The translations under genes were made by a program, and so were the position numbers. Source: DASWOJ01 sp964250755 (GTDB lineage Bacteria; Pseudomonadota; Alphaproteobacteria; Acetobacterales; Acetobacteraceae). Taken from it: a DNA stretch of 64,000 bases. Location of the stretch: contig CAXUHB010000006.1 of NCBI GenBank assembly GCA_964250755.1, positions 62,001-126,000 of the forward strand, read 5' to 3'. The notes beneath the pieces were generated by a model. The model was given only the letters and a program-made list of their open reading frames with translations. It had not been told where the DNA came from and searched no databases. Positions 43,301 to 51,542 of this stretch are shown piece by piece (within the stretch, counting starts at the first letter, position 1; each line of letters begins with the position of its first letter).

Positions 43301-46300
43301 GAGATCACCTCCCGCACCCGCCTGTCCGACGAGCCGTGGACCGTCCACGCCACCGGCCGCATCGGCGCCGGCGAGTCCGCCGCCCCCGCCCGCGGCGCCC
43401 CCCCTGCCGAGCCCATGCGGGACCGGCTGGACGCTCCGGCGCTGTACGCCTTGGCAACCGGCCTGGGCCTGGCCTACGGCCCCAAGTTCCAGGCCGTACA
43501 GCGCGTGGACATGGGGCAGGATACTGCCCTGGTGCGCTTCGCGCCTGCCGAACACGATGGCGCATTCCTGCTTCCGCCCCCCCTGATGGACGGCGCGCTG
43601 CAAGGGCTGCTGGCCCTGGCCGCGGGCAAGCTGGGCCGCGGCGATGGCGTGCTGCCCTGGCGCTTCGGCCGCGTGCGCCTGCTCGCCCCGGGCGGCGCCG
43701 TCCCCGCCGCGGCCCGCCTGCACGTCACCCGCGTCGGCCCCCGCTCGGTCCGCGCCGACATCGCCCTGCTGGACGGCGCAGGCGCCGTCGTGGCGGAGCT
43801 GCTGGACTGCTGGTTCGTCCGCGTCGCCCTCGGCCGCACCGCCTCCCCGGAGGACCGGCTGTTCCACACCGCCCCCGTCTTCAGCGCCACCGGCACGGCG
43901 CCGGCCCTGACGGCGGACGTGCTGGGCGATGACGCCGGAGACCCCGGCGAGGCCGGCATCCTGTCCGACGCCTTCGCCGCCCTGGCCGCCGCCGCCGCGC
44001 TGCGCCAGGTGCTGCCCGACCCGGCGGCGGCCTTCACCGCCGGGCAGCTCGTGCAGGATGGCGCCGTCGCCCCCGCAATGCGTGAACGCCTGGACGCCAT
44101 GCTGAACTGGCTGGCCGCCGACGGCCTGGCCGAGGTTCAGGACGGCGCATGGACCCTGCTGGACGACGAGATCGCCGCCGACGACGTGCTGCGGACCCTC
44201 GTGTTCGACCAGCCCCGCGCCGTCGCCGACGCCGCCCTGCTCGCCGCCGCGGCGGAGCGCCTGGCAGACGAGCTGCGCGGCGCCCCCGCCCCTGCAGCCC
44301 CCCCGGCCCTGTTGGACGCGATGCTGCTGGGATCGCCTGCCGGAGAGGCCGCAGCCGACGCGCTGCTGGATGCCGTGATGCGCGTGGCGGCGGCCTGGCC
44401 CGCCGGCCAGCCCCTGCGCGTGCTGGAACTCGGCGCACGCCGCGGCGCCTTCACCCGCCGCATGCTGCGCCGCCTGGCCGGTGCGCCCGTGCAGGTCCGG
44501 CTGGACGCCGCGACCGGGCCGGACGACGTGGCCGCCCTGGCCGAAGCCCTGGCCGGCACGCCCGGCGCGGCAGCCCGGACCTGGGACGCCGCGGCGGCCC
44601 ACGCCCCCTACGACCTGGTGGTGGGCCTGCACGCCCTGGCCCTGGGCTTCCTGGACGCCGACGCCCTGCATCATCTGGCTCCCTTGGCCCCTGCAGGCCT
44701 GGCGATGCTGGCGGAACCCGCGCCGGGCCGGATCTGGAGCCTGGTCCAGCCGGCTGCGCCGCTGCGCGACGGACGCGGCTGGATGCGCGCCCTGGCCGCC
44801 GCCGGCCTGTCCGGCGCGGCATCCCGCCCCGTGGCGGCAAGCTGGCCCGCAACGCTGATGCTGGCCCGCGTGCCCGGCCCTGCCGCCCCTGCCGCGCCCA
44901 CCCTGGACGGCGCGGCGGCGGCGCTGCTGGCCGCTGCCTCCCCCCTCGCGGACGCGGTGGCGGCGGGGCTGGAAGCCGTCGGGATGCGCGTCGCCCGCCA
45001 CGCGCCGGACGCCGCGCCGCTGCTCGCCTGGACCCGCAAGCCCGGCACGGTGCCGCCGCACGTCGTCCTGCTGGCCAGCGGCGACCCCGCCGCCATGCTG
45101 GACCTGATGGCAGGCACCGCCCAGGCGATGCCCGCCGGCGTGCTGACGGTGCTGGTGCCGGACGATGGCGCCCTGGCCGGCGCCCTGGCCGGCGCCCGCC
45201 GCGTGATGGCGAACGAGATGCCGGACCTCCGCTGCCGCCTGGTCCGCCTGGCCGCCGACCTGCCCGACCCTGCCGCGGTGGCAGTGGCCGAGGTGCTGCG
45301 CCCCGATGCGGAGGACGAAGCCGCCTGGTCCGCTACGGGCCGCCAGGTTCCCCGCCTACGCCGCGGCACGCCGCCCGCGCCCGCCGCCCCCCGCGCGCTG
45401 CGCCTGGCCGTCGGCCGCCCCGGCCTGCTCGACAGCCTGCGCTGGACCCCCGCCGAACCGGCCCAGCCCGGCCCAGGCCAGGTTTCCATCCAGGTCCGCG
45501 CCGCCGGGCTGAACTTCCGTGACGTGATGTGGGCCATGGGCCTGCTCCCGGACGAGGCGCTGCTGGACGGCTTCGCCGGCCCCACCATCGGCCTGGAGTG
45601 CGCCGGGGACGTGCTGGCTGTGGGGGAGGGCGTCGCCAACGTCCGCCCCGGCGACCGCGTGATGGCCTTCGCCCCCGCCAGCATGGGCACCCACACCGTC
45701 ACGTCGGCCCACGCCCTGATGCCGATGCCGGACGGCATGGACTACGCCGCCGGCGCCACCGTGCCCGTCGCCTTCCTGACCGTCGCCTACGCCCTGGGCC
45801 ACCTGGCCCGGCTGGGCCAGGGCGAGCGTGTGCTGATCCACGGCGGCGCCGGCGGCGTCGGCCTGGCCGCCATCCAGTATGCCCGGGCGCGCGGCGCGGT
45901 CGTCTATGCCACCGCTGGGTCGGATGCCAAGCGTGCGCTGCTGCGCGGCTTGGGCGTGGATGCGGTGCTGGACAGCCGCAGCCTGCTGTTCGCCGACGAG
46001 GTCATGCGCCTGACCGGCGGGGAGGGCGTGGACGTCGTGCTCAACTCCCTGAGCGGCGAGGCGATGGAGCGCAGCCTCGGCCTGCTCCGCCCCTTCGGCC
46101 GCTTCCTGGAACTCGGCAAGCGCGACTTCTACGAGAACTCCGCCATCGGCCTCCGCCCGTTCCGCCACAACGTGTCCTACTTCGGCATAGATGCGGACCA
46201 GTTGCCCCTGCGCCGCCCGGCCCTGGCGGCGGAGCTGTTCGCGGAGATCGGCGCGGGCCTGCGCGACGGCACCCTGCGGCCCCTGCCGCACCGGGTCTAT

Positions 46301-47614
46301 GACTACGCCGACGCCGTGGACGCCTTCCGGCTGATGCAATCCGCCGGGCACATCGGCAAGGTCGTGCTGGCGCCCGGCGCGGCGCTGCCCGCTGCGGCAC
46401 AGGACACTCCAGCATTCCAGGCACGCCCGGACCGCACCTACCTGGTCACGGGCGGCATGGGCGGCTTCGGGCTGGAAACCGCGCGCTGGCTGGCGGCCCA
46501 GGGCGCGCAGCACCTGGCCCTGGTCAGCCGGCGCGGCCCGAACGACCCGGACGCCACCGCCGTGCTGGCCTCCCTGCCTGGCGCAACCGCCTTCGCCTGC
46601 GACGTGGCGGACGAGGCCGCGCTGTCCGCCGTGCTGGACACGGTGCGCGCCGGGATGCCCCCCCTGGGCGGCGTCGTCCACGCCGCCGTCGCGATGGACG
46701 ACGCCTTGCTCCCGGACCTGACGCGGGAGCGCTACGCCCGCGCCCTGCGCCCCAAGCTGGGCGGCGCCGACCTGCTGGACCGCCTGACCCGGCAGGACCC
46801 GGTGGAGCTGTTCGTGCTTTACTCCTCCGTCACGACGCCGATGGGCAACCCCGGCCAGGCCAACTACGTCGCCGCCAACACGGCGATGGAGGCCGTGGCG
46901 CACCGCCGCGCCGCTGCCGGCCTGCCGGCCCTGGCGGTGCAGTGGGGGCCGGTGGGCGACGCCGGATACCTCGCACGCCAGGCCGGGGTGGGCGCGATGC
47001 TGGCCAAGCGCCTGGGCAGCGCCAACCTGAGGGCTGCCGAGGCCCTGGCCGCCCTGCCGCTGCTGCTGCACTCCGGCCTGCCCGTCGTGGGCTACGCCGA
47101 CATACGCTGGGGCGCCCTGGGCGCCAGCCTGCCCGGCCTGCGCGCGCCCATGTTCGAGGAAGTGCAGGACGGCGCCGGCGCCCCCGCCGCCGAGGTGGAC
47201 CTGCGCGAGCTGCTGGCCTCCTTCCCGCCGGAAGAGGCCCGCGCCAAGGTCGTCGCCCTGCTGACGGAGGAGGTCGCCCGCATCACCAAGCTCGCTGCCA
47301 GCCGGATCGAGCCGGCGCGGCCCCTGGTGGAGCTGGGCATGGACAGCCTGATGGCCGTCGAGTTGCGCCTGGCGGTCGAGCAGCGCTTCGGCCTGTCCCT
47401 GCCGGTCCTGGCCCTGTCCGAGGGCGCAACCCTGCACGCCCTGTCCGGCCGCGTCATCAAGATGCTGGGCGGCGGCGCGGAGCCGGCCGCCGCGGACGAG
47501 GCCGCGGCGCTGGCGGAGCGGATCGCGCGCTTCGAGGATCAGTCCGTGGACCTGCCAGTGCTGGAAGATGCGGAGGGCGCCTCTGCCCCCTCTCCCTCCG
47601 GGGTCAAACCGTGA
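40316..47614 (+). CDS. Type I PKS/FAS-like megasynthase (RkpA-like)
   Basis: About 2,432 residues from TTG 40316 (AGAGGT ribosome site). Domain order: ketosynthase (Cys186 in DTACSSS, His321, His359), acyltransferase (Ser634 in GHSVGE), dehydratase (His932 in HVVGGATVAP, Asp1092 in LMDGALQ), a degenerate methyltransferase-like region (about 1365-1580), enoylreductase (GGAGGVGLAA near 1843), ketoreductase (TGGMGGFG near 2043, Tyr2184) and acyl carrier (Ser2344 in LGMDSL). A full reducing set means it can build a saturated chain. The single module, the following oxoamine synthase and the adjacent capsule genes match rhizobial RkpA. There is no thioesterase, so the acyl-ACP is probably handed directly to the next enzyme. 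The last residues (APSPSGVKP) are encoded by a REP arm. Confidence 0.9.
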   Translation: MDGSVKANTDYLAAPQPIAVVGAACRLPGAPDLHAFAELLAAARDAVTEIPDGRWTKAAFFHPDRGQAGKAYTFAAGVLGEVGGFDAGFFGISPREAAQMDPQQRLLLELAHEAFEDAGMDAGKLAGSAVGVYVGGSAWDYTTLHMGDHSLMDAYSMTGATLCSLSNRVSYAFDLRGPSFTVDTACSSSLVALHQACEALRGGTVPMALVGGVNLLLAPQNFVGFCAASMLSPRGRCHAFDARADGYVRAEGGAMLVLKPLRAALADGDAIHAVVRGTGVNSDGRTNGFSLPNPAAQAALLRQVYGRFGIDPDELDYVEAHGTGTPAGDPIEAAALGEVLGRRRFRPLPIGSVKTNIGHLEAASGMAGLLKAVLAFRAGRVPASLHCATPNPAIPFADLNLELNPDGLDLQPPGAFGGRPAMIGVNSFGFGGTNAHAVLEAPPSGLQVVDPPLVGSPALPQLLLSARSEAALRALASCWSDLLADGEADAALIRGAALARDQYKLRLAATGATPAELGAGLRAYLAGQATHTVATDTAVAGRVAFVFSGNGSQWAGMASDALDRSPAFRAALDAADAALRAPLGWSVAERLRTADAVAMRDTSVAQPLLFAIQVAMVMALRTAGVQPDACMGHSVGEVAAAWAAGALTLDQASRVIAVRSRLQAQTAGTGRMAVLGLDAEAAAAALDGTGIEVAARNSRGATTIAGPEEELLALGARAKEAGWPFTMLDLDYAFHSGAMDPIRDALARDLADLSPNPATLPFVSTVAGGPADGTTLDADYWWQNVRAPVRFAEAAAHLVASGVRVFIEVGPQPVLQAYLHDALAVADATGRVLPTLSRRAASADPVLLTAGRAHAAGCDIRRAPAFSGPRRINGLPAYPWQRETHWLGHTTEALEIVEAPFDHPLLGARRGAEPVEWTVHLGTALQPWLADHVVGGATVAPAAALAEMALAAARARHPDAPALEVTDLEINRPLVFEHGMLREVRLRVGTAGGRFEITSRTRLSDEPWTVHATGRIGAGESAAPARGAPPAEPMRDRLDAPALYALATGLGLAYGPKFQAVQRVDMGQDTALVRFAPAEHDGAFLLPPPLMDGALQGLLALAAGKLGRGDGVLPWRFGRVRLLAPGGAVPAAARLHVTRVGPRSVRADIALLDGAGAVVAELLDCWFVRVALGRTASPEDRLFHTAPVFSATGTAPALTADVLGDDAGDPGEAGILSDAFAALAAAAALRQVLPDPAAAFTAGQLVQDGAVAPAMRERLDAMLNWLAADGLAEVQDGAWTLLDDEIAADDVLRTLVFDQPRAVADAALLAAAAERLADELRGAPAPAAPPALLDAMLLGSPAGEAAADALLDAVMRVAAAWPAGQPLRVLELGARRGAFTRRMLRRLAGAPVQVRLDAATGPDDVAALAEALAGTPGAAARTWDAAAAHAPYDLVVGLHALALGFLDADALHHLAPLAPAGLAMLAEPAPGRIWSLVQPAAPLRDGRGWMRALAAAGLSGAASRPVAASWPATLMLARVPGPAAPAAPTLDGAAAALLAAASPLADAVAAGLEAVGMRVARHAPDAAPLLAWTRKPGTVPPHVVLLASGDPAAMLDLMAGTAQAMPAGVLTVLVPDDGALAGALAGARRVMANEMPDLRCRLVRLAADLPDPAAVAVAEVLRPDAEDEAAWSATGRQVPRLRRGTPPAPAAPRALRLAVGRPGLLDSLRWTPAEPAQPGPGQVSIQVRAAGLNFRDVMWAMGLLPDEALLDGFAGPTIGLECAGDVLAVGEGVANVRPGDRVMAFAPASMGTHTVTSAHALMPMPDGMDYAAGATVPVAFLTVAYALGHLARLGQGERVLIHGGAGGVGLAAIQYARARGAVVYATAGSDAKRALLRGLGVDAVLDSRSLLFADEVMRLTGGEGVDVVLNSLSGEAMERSLGLLRPFGRFLELGKRDFYENSAIGLRPFRHNVSYFGIDADQLPLRRPALAAELFAEIGAGLRDGTLRPLPHRVYDYADAVDAFRLMQSAGHIGKVVLAPGAALPAAAQDTPAFQARPDRTYLVTGGMGGFGLETARWLAAQGAQHLALVSRRGPNDPDATAVLASLPGATAFACDVADEAALSAVLDTVRAGMPPLGGVVHAAVAMDDALLPDLTRERYARALRPKLGGADLLDRLTRQDPVELFVLYSSVTTPMGNPGQANYVAANTAMEAVAHRRAAAGLPALAVQWGPVGDAGYLARQAGVGAMLAKRLGSANLRAAEALAALPLLLHSGLPVVGYADIRWGALGASLPGLRAPMFEEVQDGAGAPAAEVDLRELLASFPPEEARAKVVALLTEEVARITKLAASRIEPARPLVELGMDSLMAVELRLAVEQRFGLSLPVLALSEGATLHALSGRVIKMLGGGAEPAAADEAAALAERIARFEDQSVDLPVLEDAEGASAPSPSGVKP

Positions 47615-47757
47615 AACGATTTGACGGTGGGGTGACGGAAACCGCCAGCGCGATCCCAACCCGCCAAGGTGCCGCCATCGGTGCGGCACCGGCCAATTCT
47701 GGTGCATGCGGCCTTTTCCCCCACCCCGGCCCTCTCCCGGAGGGAGAGGGAGCAGCC
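47586..47757. repeat. REPIN-like doublet with a replaced left loop at the PKS stop
   Basis: The left arm starts normally (CCCCCTCTCCCTCCGG), but the inner part is replaced by a lower-GC hairpin: ACCGTGAAA and TTTGACGGT around CGA (about 47608-47628), which contains the PKS stop codon. The right arm (47717-47757) is intact, ending CCCGGAGGGAGAGGGAGC. The hairpin could act as a terminator-like attenuator between the two genes. Confidence 0.65.
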
Positions 47758-47771
47758 ATCTAAGGGGCAGC

Positions 47772-49118
47772 ATGAATCCTTTCGGACTTTCCGCCGACGC
47801 CAAGGCGCGGCTCGTCACCCGCTTCGCCACCCGCCGCGCCGCTCCGGCGCTGCGGGACGTGGCCGCCCCTGCCGCCCCGCCCCTGGGCGACCAGGAGGCG
47901 ATGGCCGACATGCGGATGGTGCAGAAGGCCGGGGCGGCGCTCGGGATCGAGAACCCCTATTTCCGCCCCCACGCCGGCATCGCCGGGGCCACGACCACCA
48001 TTGGCAACGCCGAGTACGACAACTTCGTCTCCTACAACTACCTCGGCCTGAACGGCGACCCGCGCATCAGCGACGCCGCCAAGGCCGCCATTGACCGCTA
48101 CGGCACCAGCGTCTCCGCCAGCCGCGTCGTCTCCGGCGAACGCCCCGTCCACCGCGAGCTGGAGGAGGCGCTGGCCGCCGCCTACGGCACCGAGGACGCG
48201 CTGGTCCTGGTCAGCGGCCACGCCACCAACGTGACCGTCATCGGCCACCTCGTCACCCGCGACGATGCCGTGTTCCATGACGGCCTCAGCCACAACAGCA
48301 TCGTGCAGGGCGCCCTCCTGTCCGGCGCCCGCCGCGTCAGCTTCGCCCACAACGACCTGGGCGAACTCGACCGCCTCCTGTCCGAAATCCGCCCCGGCGT
48401 GAAGCGCGCGCTCGTGGTGGTGGAAGGCCACTACAGCATGGACGGCGACGTGCCCGACCTGCCCGCCCTGGTCGCCATCGTCCGCCGCCACCGCGCCAGC
48501 CTGATGGTGGACGAGGCGCACAGCCTGGGCGTGCTGGGCGCCAACGGCCTGGGCATCGCCGAGCGCACCGGCGTGGACCCTGCCGACGTGGACGTCTGGA
48601 TGGGCACGCTCAGCAAGACCCTGTCCTCCTGCGGCGGCTACATCTGCGCCTCCCGCGCCATGATCGAGCACCTGAAGTACTCGGCGCCGGGCTTCGTGTA
48701 TTCCGTGGGGATGCCGCCGCCGGTCGCCGCCGCCGCCCTGGCTGCGCTGCAGGCGATGCGGGCGGAGCCGGGCCGCGTCGCCCAACTGCAGGGCAACGCC
48801 GCCTACTTCATGGCGCAGGCCAAGGCCGCCGGCCTGGACACCGGCCCGTCGGTGGGCGCCGCCATCGTTCCCGTGATGACCGGCAGCAGCATACGCGCCG
48901 CCCGCGCCGCCGATTGGCTGTTCAAGCGCAACGTCAACGTGCAGCCGATCATCTATCCGGCCGTGCCCGAGCGCGCGGCCCGCCTGCGCTTCTTCATCAG
49001 CAGCCTGCACACCCGGCCCCAGCTCGCCCGCGTGGCGCTGCTGACGGCGGAGGCGCTGGCGGCGGCGGGAAGCGAGAAGGTCAGCCTGGTGGACCTGGCG
49101 CGGAAGCTGGCGGGGTAG
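47772..49118 (+). CDS. PLP-dependent alpha-oxoamine synthase (RkpG-like)
   Basis: 448 residues of the AONS/KBL/ALAS/SPT family. The PLP lysine is Lys282 (GTLSKTLSSCGGY), with VDEAHSLGVLG for the cofactor Asp and YNYLGLNGDP, GTSVSASRVVSG and HNSIVQGALLSGARR as family blocks. Such enzymes condense an acyl thioester with an amino acid, with loss of CO2. A length near 450 with an extra N-terminal helix fits the acyl-ACP-using group better than biotin AONS (about 385). The PKS before it ends in an ACP, so acyl-ACP plus an amino acid giving a 2-amino-3-oxo lipid is a reasonable inference. Resembles rhizobial RkpG. Confidence 0.87.
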   Translation: MNPFGLSADAKARLVTRFATRRAAPALRDVAAPAAPPLGDQEAMADMRMVQKAGAALGIENPYFRPHAGIAGATTTIGNAEYDNFVSYNYLGLNGDPRISDAAKAAIDRYGTSVSASRVVSGERPVHRELEEALAAAYGTEDALVLVSGHATNVTVIGHLVTRDDAVFHDGLSHNSIVQGALLSGARRVSFAHNDLGELDRLLSEIRPGVKRALVVVEGHYSMDGDVPDLPALVAIVRRHRASLMVDEAHSLGVLGANGLGIAERTGVDPADVDVWMGTLSKTLSSCGGYICASRAMIEHLKYSAPGFVYSVGMPPPVAAAALAALQAMRAEPGRVAQLQGNAAYFMAQAKAAGLDTGPSVGAAIVPVMTGSSIRAARAADWLFKRNVNVQPIIYPAVPERAARLRFFISSLHTRPQLARVALLTAEALAAAGSEKVSLVDLARKLAG

Positions 49119-49143
49119 GTCGTCCAGCCCCACAAGTCCAGCC

Positions 49144-50109
49144 TTACAAGTACTGCGCCAGCGTCAGCCCCTTCACCCCTGCCACAAGCTGATACGACGC
49201 CTGCAGCTGCGTCTGCAGCGCAGACACCCGCGTCAACGTTGCCGCCAGGTCCACGTCCTCCACCCCTGACACTTGCGCCGCCAACGCCGCCTGCACCGCC
49301 CCGAGATGCGCCTTGCGCGCCGCCAGCCCTGCCTGAACGTCGCCCAGCGCCCCGGCCTCCTCCGCCGCCGCGCTGATGGCCGACCCCAGCCCGTCCCGCA
49401 CTCCCGCCGCCAGCGCCGGCAGGCCCGGGCCGTCCGTGGCGGTGGCAAGCGTCGCCAGCGACCGCATGATGTCCCGCATGTAGGACCCGGTGGTGGGCGG
49501 CGCAGACACCGCCAGCGTGTTCGCGTTGGCCAGCACGCCCACCGGCACGCGCTGCCCGTCCCCGACCTCCACCGTCGGCACCGCCGTCCCCAGCGTGGCC
49601 GAGAATGGCGCGGGCGGGGTGCCGCTCAGCAGCGCGGGGATCAGCTGGGCTGCCGACGTGTCCGGGACCGGCGCGTTCGCCGTGTCCTGCCCGGCGAACA
49701 CGTAGGTCTCCCCCACCTTGCTGTTCAGCAACCCCGCCACCTGCTCCAGCGCGCCCCTGGCCTGCGCTGCGGCGGCGGCGGCGGCGCCGGGGGTCAGGCC
49801 GTTCAGGCCGGGCAGCTTGGCGAAGACGTCGGATGCGACCTTGCCGATGGCCGCCAGCGCCGACTGCGCGACGCCCAGCCGGGCCGCGGCGCCGTCTATG
49901 TTGCCGATCCATGCCTCCTGCCGCGCCGCCTGCGGGCGCAGGTCCAGCGATACCCGCGCGCCCATGCCCAGGCCGGCATAGCTCTCCGCCACCTTGCCCG
50001 TCGCCGCCTGCTGCGTGGCCGTGGACAACTGCCCGCGCAGCACCGCGCCGTCCTGCGACAGCGCCTGCAGCAGCCCGTATCCAACGCTGGAGCCGATGGC
50101 GTCCGGCAT
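49144..50109 (-). CDS. flgL: Flagellar hook-filament junction protein FlgL
   Basis: 321 residues with flagellin-like ends: the N-terminal SVGYGLLQALSQDGAVLRGQLSTATQQAATGK-type helix and the C-terminal LAATLTRVSALQTQLQASYQLVAG helix. The middle is short and Ala-rich. It is exported and sits between FlgK and the filament. It starts at ATG 50109, 2 bp after the flgK stop, as the last gene of flgE-flgK-flgL. Confidence 0.87.
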   Translation of the reverse strand: MPDAIGSSVGYGLLQALSQDGAVLRGQLSTATQQAATGKVAESYAGLGMGARVSLDLRPQAARQEAWIGNIDGAAARLGVAQSALAAIGKVASDVFAKLPGLNGLTPGAAAAAAAQARGALEQVAGLLNSKVGETYVFAGQDTANAPVPDTSAAQLIPALLSGTPPAPFSATLGTAVPTVEVGDGQRVPVGVLANANTLAVSAPPTTGSYMRDIMRSLATLATATDGPGLPALAAGVRDGLGSAISAAAEEAGALGDVQAGLAARKAHLGAVQAALAAQVSGVEDVDLAATLTRVSALQTQLQASYQLVAGVKGLTLAQYL

Positions 50110-50111
50110 TC

Positions 50112-51476
50112 CTACCTCACGCTGTCCAGCAGGGCCTGCCACATGGTGTCCGTGGCCGCGATCACCTTGGCGTTGGCGGCGTAGGCGCCCTGCAGCTGCA
50201 CCATCGCCGCAAGCTCCTGGTCCACCGACACGCCGCTGTCCGCTGCCAGCCGGGATTGCAGGGACGCCTGCGCCGCCTTGCCCACCTCTGCGAACGATGC
50301 CGCGCGGGCCGCGTCCTGCGCGATGCCGGCCACCAGCGACGACGCCCCGGCCACCGCCGCCCCGCCGCTCGCCAGCACCCCGTCCAGCACCGTGTTGATG
50401 ATCGCCGTGCCGCCCGCCGGCCCAGCCGGCCCGGCGCCGTCCCGCAGGATCGTGGGCGCCGCCCGCACCGCCGCCGAGACCTGCATCCTCTGCGCGAACC
50501 CCGTCACCGGCCCCGCCGGCACCGCGCCCAGCGCATCCGTGAACAGCGGCACCCCCGCCGCGGCGAAGCCGGACGCCAGCCCGGCCGCCAGGCCATCCAG
50601 CCCGGCCTGCACCGCCGGCAGCACGTTGTCCCGCAGCGCCAGGTTGGCGCCGATGGTCCCCCCGGTCAGCGATCCCGTCACATCCTGGCCGCCGACGAGC
50701 ACCCGCGGCACTGCGGCGGCAGGCGTGTCCGGCGCCAGCGTCGCCGCCTGGACCACCAGCGGCCCGGACCCGCCGCGCAGCGGCAGCAGCACCCCATGCG
50801 CCACCGCCAGCATGTCCCCGTTGGCCTGCCGCAGGAACCGCGCGCCGGTCAGGTTGGCGACGATCTGCACCTGCCCGTCCCGCGCATCCTCCAGCCCGGC
50901 CACGCTGTCCCCGCGCGCCTGCGCTGCGATGATCTGGTCGGACAGCGTGCCGATCCCCCGCAGCGCCGCGTTGGCCGTGGCCGCATCCGCCACGATGCCG
51001 TCCTGCGCCGCCTGGCGCGCGGTGGACACCGCGGCGCCCAGCGCGTTCACCCCCCGCGCTAGCCCGTCCGCCGCGGCGATCACCTGCCGCTGCTGGGTGC
51101 CGTTGGCCGGGTCGTTCGCCAGGGTCGAGAACCCGTCCCGCAGCGCGCCCAGCAGCCCCGGCAGGTCGTAGCCGTCCCCTGGCGCCCCGGACGCCGCATC
51201 CAGCCCGGCCAGCGCCGCGCCGCGCACGCCCTGCGCCGCCACCTCCGACGAGGACTGCACCAGCTGCTCCTGCAGGGCCAGGTCCAGGTTGCGCGCCGCC
51301 GGGCTGGTGCGTACGCCCAGGGACGCGCCGGACTGCCCGGCGTCCTGCATAGGGACGCTCTCGCGCACGTAGCCCGGGGTGCCGGCGTTGGCGACGTTGT
51401 GGGACACCACCGCCAGCTGCTTGGCGATGCCGTCCAGCCCGGTCGTCGCAGCGCCCAGGGCGCCCATCAAGCTCAT
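50112..51476 (-). CDS. flgK: Flagellar hook-associated protein FlgK
   Basis: 454 residues. The rod/hook signature MSLMGALGAATTGLDGIAKQ and VVSHNVANAGTPGYVRE lie at the start, and the conserved axial C-terminus LAAMVQLQGAYAANAKVIAATDTMWQALL at the end. FlgK is the first junction protein on the hook tip. The length is modest for the family. The start ATG at 51476 lies 66 bp after flgE in the same direction. Confidence 0.92.
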   Translation of the reverse strand: MSLMGALGAATTGLDGIAKQLAVVSHNVANAGTPGYVRESVPMQDAGQSGASLGVRTSPAARNLDLALQEQLVQSSSEVAAQGVRGAALAGLDAASGAPGDGYDLPGLLGALRDGFSTLANDPANGTQQRQVIAAADGLARGVNALGAAVSTARQAAQDGIVADAATANAALRGIGTLSDQIIAAQARGDSVAGLEDARDGQVQIVANLTGARFLRQANGDMLAVAHGVLLPLRGGSGPLVVQAATLAPDTPAAAVPRVLVGGQDVTGSLTGGTIGANLALRDNVLPAVQAGLDGLAAGLASGFAAAGVPLFTDALGAVPAGPVTGFAQRMQVSAAVRAAPTILRDGAGPAGPAGGTAIINTVLDGVLASGGAAVAGASSLVAGIAQDAARAASFAEVGKAAQASLQSRLAADSGVSVDQELAAMVQLQGAYAANAKVIAATDTMWQALLDSVR

Positions 51477-51542
51477 GCCGCCGGCGCCCCCCGCCTGCCC
51501 GTCCTGCTCACTGCGTCACGCCGCTCTACCGCTTCATGTCTC

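Noticed and set aside
40724..45061. A 1,445-codon open reading frame antisense to the PKS gene
   Set aside because: High GC at third positions removes stop codons from the opposite strand. The translation has no recognisable domain, and the sense frame has intact PKS motifs.
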